This document shows, piece after piece, positions 60,561-64,000 of a stretch of 64,000 bases of DNA. The notes beneath the pieces are model-generated. The model was not told the DNA's origin, did no database searches, and saw only the letters and a program-made list of their open reading frames with translations. The stretch spans positions 106,225 through 170,224 of the forward strand of contig NZ_JABFCL010000005.1 in assembly GCF_017566145.1 (NCBI RefSeq). Reading direction: 5' to 3'. The position numbers and the translations under genes are program-made. The stretch is from Bittarella massiliensis (ex Durand et al. 2017). GTDB lineage: Bacteria > Bacillota > Clostridia > Oscillospirales > Ruminococcaceae. Every line of letters begins with the position of its first letter. Positions within the stretch are counted from its first letter, which is position 1.

Positions 60561-60589
60561 TTGTGGCGGGGGGCAAAAACTGCTATACT
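60561..60589 (+). promoter_or_regulatory. Promoter of the folT leader
   Basis: TTGTGG (60561-60566), 17-nt spacer, TATACT (60584-60589) with TG upstream (TGCTATACT). Confidence 0.8.
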
Positions 60590-60600
60590 GGCCTTGCTTA

Positions 60601-60697
60601 AGCAGAGTAGGGGACCGCGCGTTAAGTGCCGCTCGAACGGGGAGTTGTCGGGCGGACGAAAAGGCAACTTGCGGTGCGGCCCCCGCATCCCGCTGCT
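60601..60697 (+). ncRNA. Tetrahydrofolate (THF) riboswitch
   Basis: The folT leader matches the THF-I class: AGCAGAGTAG at the 5' side, CGCGTTAAGTG, CGAACGGGG followed by TTGTCG, GGACGAA, GCGGTG, and the closing GCATCCCGCTGCT. P1 is AGCAG (60601-60605) with CTGCT (60693-60697). Length 97 nt is right for the class. It senses reduced folates and should repress folT when folate is plentiful. Confidence 0.92.
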
Positions 60698-60888
60698 GCA
60701 CGGTGAAGGGAGGACGGGCCTGTCCCGCCCCTGACAAATTCTCCGGCTTTGGCCGCTCCCCCTGCTTTTGGGGGAGATTGGCCGGGCCGGGGGCGCTCCT
60801 TTACGCGATGTGGCAATACCGGCTTGTACGGGGTGGCGCGCTTTGGCGCACCGCCCCTTTCTGCTGTCAAGAAAGGAGTGTGTGTCCC
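60698..60888 (+). promoter_or_regulatory. Expression platform of the folT riboswitch
   Basis: Hairpins CTCCCCC/GGGGGAG (about 60755-60776) and GGGG-GGCGC.../...CCGCCCC (about 60834-60857) precede a 7-bp hairpin CCTTTCT (60856-60862) with AGAAAGG (60870-60876) that buries the RBS. This suggests control of translation rather than a terminator. The switching partner is inferred, not shown. Confidence 0.55.
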
Positions 60889-61458
60889 GTGCAGGAGACA
60901 ACCAAGACCAAAAACCGATTTCGGCTGGCAGCGAGGGAGTTTCGAACCCTCTCCAGCCTGGCCGGGGCGTCGATGATGACCGCCCTCAACGTGGTGCTCA
61001 GCTTTTTCACCCTTCGCCTCTCCGAGCTGCTCAAGGTGGGCTTCAGCTTTCTGGCAGTGGCGGCCACCGGCTTCCTCTACGGCCCGCTGCTGGGGGCGGC
61101 GGCCGGGGGGATCGGCGACATCGTCAAATACCTCATCCACCCCGATGGGCCCTACTTCATCGGCTTCACCTTCAACGCCTGCCTCTCCGGCTTCCTCTAT
61201 GGCCTCTACCTCTACAAAAAGCCGGTGAAACTCTGGCGGGCGGTCTGCGCCAAGCTCACCGTCTCCCTGGTCATCAACCTGTTGCTCAACCCCCTGTTTC
61301 TCTCCATCCTCTACGGCAAGGCCTTTGTCCTCATCTCCACCGTGCGGCTGACCAAGCAGCTGGTGATGTTCCCGGTGGACACCGCCCTGCTCTACGGGAT
61401 GCTTCGTCTGCTGGAACGGGTGCGGGTGCGGCAGATGGGGGCCCCCCTCTCCCGGTAG
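60889..61458 (+). CDS. folT: FolT, folate-specific ECF transporter S component
   Basis: 189 aa from GTG at 60889, GAAAGGAG upstream. Six membrane spans with ECF S-component features: LAGASMMTALNVVLSFFTLR, LKVGFSFLAVAATGFLYGPL followed by LGAAAGGIGDIVKYLIHP, and FTFNACLSGFLYGLYLYKK. The THF riboswitch before it makes folate the substrate. The energising EcfA/A'/T module is not in the window. A terminator follows. Confidence 0.95.
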   Translation: MQETTKTKNRFRLAAREFRTLSSLAGASMMTALNVVLSFFTLRLSELLKVGFSFLAVAATGFLYGPLLGAAAGGIGDIVKYLIHPDGPYFIGFTFNACLSGFLYGLYLYKKPVKLWRAVCAKLTVSLVINLLLNPLFLSILYGKAFVLISTVRLTKQLVMFPVDTALLYGMLRLLERVRVRQMGAPLSR

Positions 61459-61566
61459 GGGCGGGGCGCTGCCCAGTTTTGACCACCTGCGGGCCTGGCA
61501 GGCGGGAAGTATCTGCCCTGCCTCCCCGTTGGGGCAGAAAGTGTGAACCGCCCACAGTGACGCGCC

Positions 61567-61608
61567 GAAAACGCCGTCCCCGGCAGACTGCTGGGGGCGG
61601 CGTTTTTG
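61567..61608 (+). terminator. Terminator of folT
   Basis: Stem AAAACGCCG-CCCC-GCAG / CTGC-GGGG-CGGCGTTTT, ACTG loop, T5. Confidence 0.9.
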
Positions 61609-61696
61609 ACAGCGGCGGAGAGAGGGGTTGTGGGGGCGTTCCGGGCGGAGGATCAGCTGTTCGCAAGGGAGGGACGCGTCCCCCCCCTCTGGCCGG

Positions 61697-62887
61697 TCAC
61701 CCCAGCACCTGCAGCGGCCCCTGGGCCCAGTTGCCGGCCAGGTCGCGCACCTTCAGGGTGTAGCGCCCCGGCGGCAGGGAAAAGCGGACGGCGTCCTCGC
61801 CCTGTGCGTGGGGCTGGGGGGCGTAGACCTCCCCTGTGGGCGCGCAGGCGACGGCGGACGCCCAGTCCACCCCGGAGTCGCCGTCCTGCAGGGCAATCAG
61901 GGTGTCGCTCCCCTCCCTCTTGACCCAGAGGAGGGCGGGGGCCTCGGTGTCCAGGTCGTCCACCGTCACCGAGGCGGTAATCAGGTGGCCGCCGGCCGCC
62001 GCCTCCACCCGGTAGGCGCCGTTTTGCCGGGCGGTGGCCAGGTAGAGGCCGTTCCCCTGGGGGGCAAAGTCCACCGCGTTCCCCTGGGCGTCGATCAGCC
62101 GCACCTGTTGGGCCGTTCGCCCGGCCAGGCGCACGGCGACGGTGGCGGCGTTGGCCGGGGCGCTCACCTGGGCCTCTGCCGACTGGATGGAAGGGGGCAG
62201 GGCCTGCCAGACGGCGGCGGTGAGGGCCCCCGCCCCCAAAACGGCGGCCGTCGCCGCCCAGCGGGATACCCGGCGGCCCGGCTGGGGGGCGCGGTTTGCC
62301 ACCCGCACGGCCACCCCCAGGGGCAAAACGGTGAGCAGTCCGCCCCCCAGGGCGGCGCGGAGAGCGCCCTGCGCCTCCCGCAGCAGCCGCTGCACAGTGC
62401 TCTGGGAACAGCCCATCTCCCGGGCGGTCTCCGCCAGCTTTTTGCCCTGGTAGTAGCGCAGCTGCACCGCCCGGCGCTGGCGGGGGGGAAGGGCTTCCAG
62501 GGCGGCTTGCAGCCGCTGCTGCCGGTCGCTGCGGTCGGCCTGGGCCTCGGGGCCGTTCTCCTCCGGCTCGGCCAGCGTCAGCAGGGCCTGCTCCCCCTCG
62601 GCGGGGCGCTTCTCCCGCCGCAGCACCGCCAGGCAGGCGTAGTAGGTGGTCTTGTTGAGGTAGGCCACCACCGCCTTGCCCGAGTGGATGTTCCCCATCG
62701 ACCGGAAAAAGGCCAGATAGCTCTCCTGCACCGCTTCGCCGGCCAACTCCGGGTCCTTTAAGATCCCCAAAGCCCGGCTCTTTTGCAGGGGGGCGGTGGC
62801 GTCGTAGAGGGCGCGAAAGGCCGCTTCGTCCCCTTGGCGGGCCCCTTCCAGCCACTGGGCAAGCTGCCCGTGTGTTGCCTTTTTCAC
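61697..62887 (-). CDS. Sigma-70 (ECF-like) factor fused to a membrane segment and extracytoplasmic-type domain
   Basis: 396 aa from GTG at 62887 with AGGGGAAA upstream. Residues 1-95 are sigma region 2 (AAFRALYDATAPLQKSRALG, AVQESYLAFFRSMG, AVVAYLNKTTYYACLAVLRR). Residues about 125-180 are region 4 (LEALPPRQRRAVQLRYYQGK, LAETAREMGCSQSTVQRLLR). Then hydrophobic LGGGLLTVLPLGVAVRVA and a clear span WAATAAVLGAGALTAAVWQA. The last about 160 residues are beta-rich, resembling Ig-like surface domains (DLDTEAPALLWVKREGSDTL, GDSGVDW, LPPGRYTLKVRDLAGNW). This is a sigma factor tied to the membrane, with no separate anti-sigma gene. It is divergent from the surface protein gene at 63105. Confidence 0.85.
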   Translation of the reverse strand: MKKATHGQLAQWLEGARQGDEAAFRALYDATAPLQKSRALGILKDPELAGEAVQESYLAFFRSMGNIHSGKAVVAYLNKTTYYACLAVLRREKRPAEGEQALLTLAEPEENGPEAQADRSDRQQRLQAALEALPPRQRRAVQLRYYQGKKLAETAREMGCSQSTVQRLLREAQGALRAALGGGLLTVLPLGVAVRVANRAPQPGRRVSRWAATAAVLGAGALTAAVWQALPPSIQSAEAQVSAPANAATVAVRLAGRTAQQVRLIDAQGNAVDFAPQGNGLYLATARQNGAYRVEAAAGGHLITASVTVDDLDTEAPALLWVKREGSDTLIALQDGDSGVDWASAVACAPTGEVYAPQPHAQGEDAVRFSLPPGRYTLKVRDLAGNWAQGPLQVLG

Positions 62888-62925
62888 CTGTTATTTCCCC
62901 TTTTTTCGACAAGTCGGTTTTCCCC

Positions 62926-62953
62926 ATTGTAACAAATAAAATTTTCTTTTCAA
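62926..62953 (-). promoter_or_regulatory. Promoter of the membrane-tethered sigma gene
   Basis: Minus strand TTGAAA (62948-62953), 16-nt spacer, TACAAT (62926-62931). Confidence 0.7.
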
Positions 62954-63104
62954 GTTGTGACCACTTTTTCGCCGGTCCCCTCTCTTAGAAAAAAGAGGGG
63001 GGAAATATGCCGCCCACAAAGCCCCGGTGCGGGCTGGGCAGCGGGCGGCAACACCCCCCGAACAGGCGACAGAAAAATAATGGAAACAAAGGGGAGAGCA
63101 GACA

Positions 63105-64000
63105 ATGAAGAAACAAAAATGGCGGGGGCTGCCCACGCGGCTTGCGGCGCTGGGTTTGGCGGCGGCCCTCTGTCTGGGGTTGCCCCCCGTTTCGGCCCTG
63201 GCCGAGGGAGAGGGGGAAGCCCCCGGCGGCGACAGCTCCTCGGAATTTGTGGGAAGCGATAACCTGCTGGATATATTCACCTACAACAAGAACAGCTTTT
63301 CCGGCGGGTATGTGTCGGGCAACGACATGTACCTGGCGGACACCAGCGAGACTACCCCGCACTGGGCAGCAGCTTTTCCCAACGATTACGGTTGCATCAG
63401 TTCGGTTACGAGCAAAAATATGGTCTCTCTGAAAGCTGACTGGGAGTTTGTCAGCTCTTTTTCAGTTGAGTACATCGATAAGATGACCTATGCTTCCCTT
63501 ATTGCGCAGGTAGGGACCCCCGCTGAACCCTATATTTTCTTTTCACGGGTGGGACACTTAATCGGGAACACCAATACAATCGGCTTTTATCCGCACGGTT
63601 CAGATATGAGTGCATACGCTTCGGAGGCCCTTTCGCCAGACCTGCTCAACGGTCGCCAGGCCTTTACGATCAAATACAGCGCTGCTACCCAAACGATGAC
63701 AATTGACTTTGGGGGGACGACCTGCAGCTATAAAACCGCCAAGACGGGACACGACAAAGCCAACTTTTCGTTCACTGCTGAGTGCGGCTGGCCCAAGGCC
63801 AACCACGATGGCCTGGACAGGGTGTACAGCGTTGGCGGCACCTTTTCCTCCGCCAAATACACCCACTACCAGCCGCAGTTCGTGAGCACCGAGCTTTTGG
63901 ACGAAGACGGGAACACCATGACCGACGCGGAGAAGATGGCCCTGAAGGACGGGGACGTGGTGACGGTGCGCTCCACGGTGAAAAACAACCACCCGGAGGC
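63105..64000 (+). CDS. Secreted surface protein with lectin-like N-terminal domain, 5' part
   Basis: ATG at 63105 after AAAGGGGAGAG; open for 298 codons to the right edge. Signal peptide (MKKQKWRGLPTRLAALGLAA, cleavage near SALA-EGEG). Residues about 45-260 look like a concanavalin/L-type lectin sandwich: KADWEFVSSFSVEYIDKMTY, IFFSRVGHLIGNTNTIGFYP, FTIKYSAATQTMTIDFGGTT, ANFSFTAECGW. Then a start of a DUF11-like repeat (LKDGDVVTVRSTVKNNHPEA). Likely wall-anchored further on. Divergent from the tethered sigma factor, which is a possible regulator of it. Confidence 0.75.
   Translation, partial: MKKQKWRGLPTRLAALGLAAALCLGLPPVSALAEGEGEAPGGDSSSEFVGSDNLLDIFTYNKNSFSGGYVSGNDMYLADTSETTPHWAAAFPNDYGCISSVTSKNMVSLKADWEFVSSFSVEYIDKMTYASLIAQVGTPAEPYIFFSRVGHLIGNTNTIGFYPHGSDMSAYASEALSPDLLNGRQAFTIKYSAATQTMTIDFGGTTCSYKTAKTGHDKANFSFTAECGWPKANHDGLDRVYSVGGTFSSAKYTHYQPQFVSTELLDEDGNTMTDAEKMALKDGDVVTVRSTVKNNHPE

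Overview
The window is GC-rich (roughly 60-65 % by eye) but carries endospore genes (spoIIGA-sigE, a YtaF-like protein), a T-box upstream of alaS, class B PBP and LtaS-like envelope genes, and many GTG/TTG starts behind strong AGGAGG sites. This points to a GC-rich spore-forming Clostridia bacterium, most likely of the Oscillospiraceae/Ruminococcaceae gut type; the family is an inference. I saw no rRNA, tRNA, insertion sequence or prophage.

Layout. 1-2.3 kb: 5' part of a secreted beta-helix/repeat protein, leaving the window at the left. 2.3-6.0: TetR regulator and an ABC exporter operon with its own HTH regulator. 6.2-13.8: MBL hydrolase, XRE, FemAB, YtaF and LtaS-like envelope genes, a second XRE, then an overlapping GrpB-NUDIX / helical protein / HD operon. 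13.9-17.0: GT51 transglycosylase, a broken Dabb gene, galactokinase, MscL with a zinc ribbon. 17.1-25.2: complete kdpFABCDE potassium uptake operon with a candidate KdpE operator. 25.3-32.3: sporulation pair spoIIGA-sigE, YqxD, thioredoxin, HD, LUD and ABC-F. 32.6-35.0: an FMN-binding lipoprotein facing apbE and a Gx-family membrane protein, which looks like a small extracytosolic flavin electron-transfer module. 35.2-39.9: BMP lipoprotein, small membrane protein, class B PBP, MerR/TipA regulator. 40.2-42.8: fructose operon fruR-fruK whose fruA is cut off right after the active-site His and runs into a pentapeptide-repeat gene. 42.8-47.4: YitT, T-box-alaS, HIT. 47.4-47.8: a very short orphan type I-C-like CRISPR array with leader and promoter but no cas genes. 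47.9-54: hydroxyacid dehydrogenase, a DegT aminotransferase/phosphoglycosyl transferase pair, amidohydrolase, xpt. 54-58.7: frameshifted AraC-GNAT gene, MATE pump, a second ABC system under a palindromic operator. 59-61.5: DUF4177, PflX-like radical SAM protein, and folT behind a tetrahydrofolate riboswitch. 61.7-64: a sigma factor fused to a membrane segment and an extracytoplasmic-looking domain, divergent from a large secreted protein that leaves the window at the right.

Regulation is unusually readable: textbook TTGACA-17-TAtaaT promoters, many perfect terminator hairpins (several shared by convergent genes), a MerR promoter with 19-bp spacer and perfect dyad, a GntR-type palindrome, phased TGATT repeats before fruR, and two named RNA switches (T-box, THF).

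The strongest candidate for something undescribed is the membrane-tethered sigma factor (61697-62887) beside a surface-protein gene. Other points worth checking are the truncated fruA junction, the orphan CRISPR, the internal stop in the Dabb gene, the one-base frameshift in the AraC-GNAT gene, and two unassigned leader RNAs (33050-33179 and 48852-49096).
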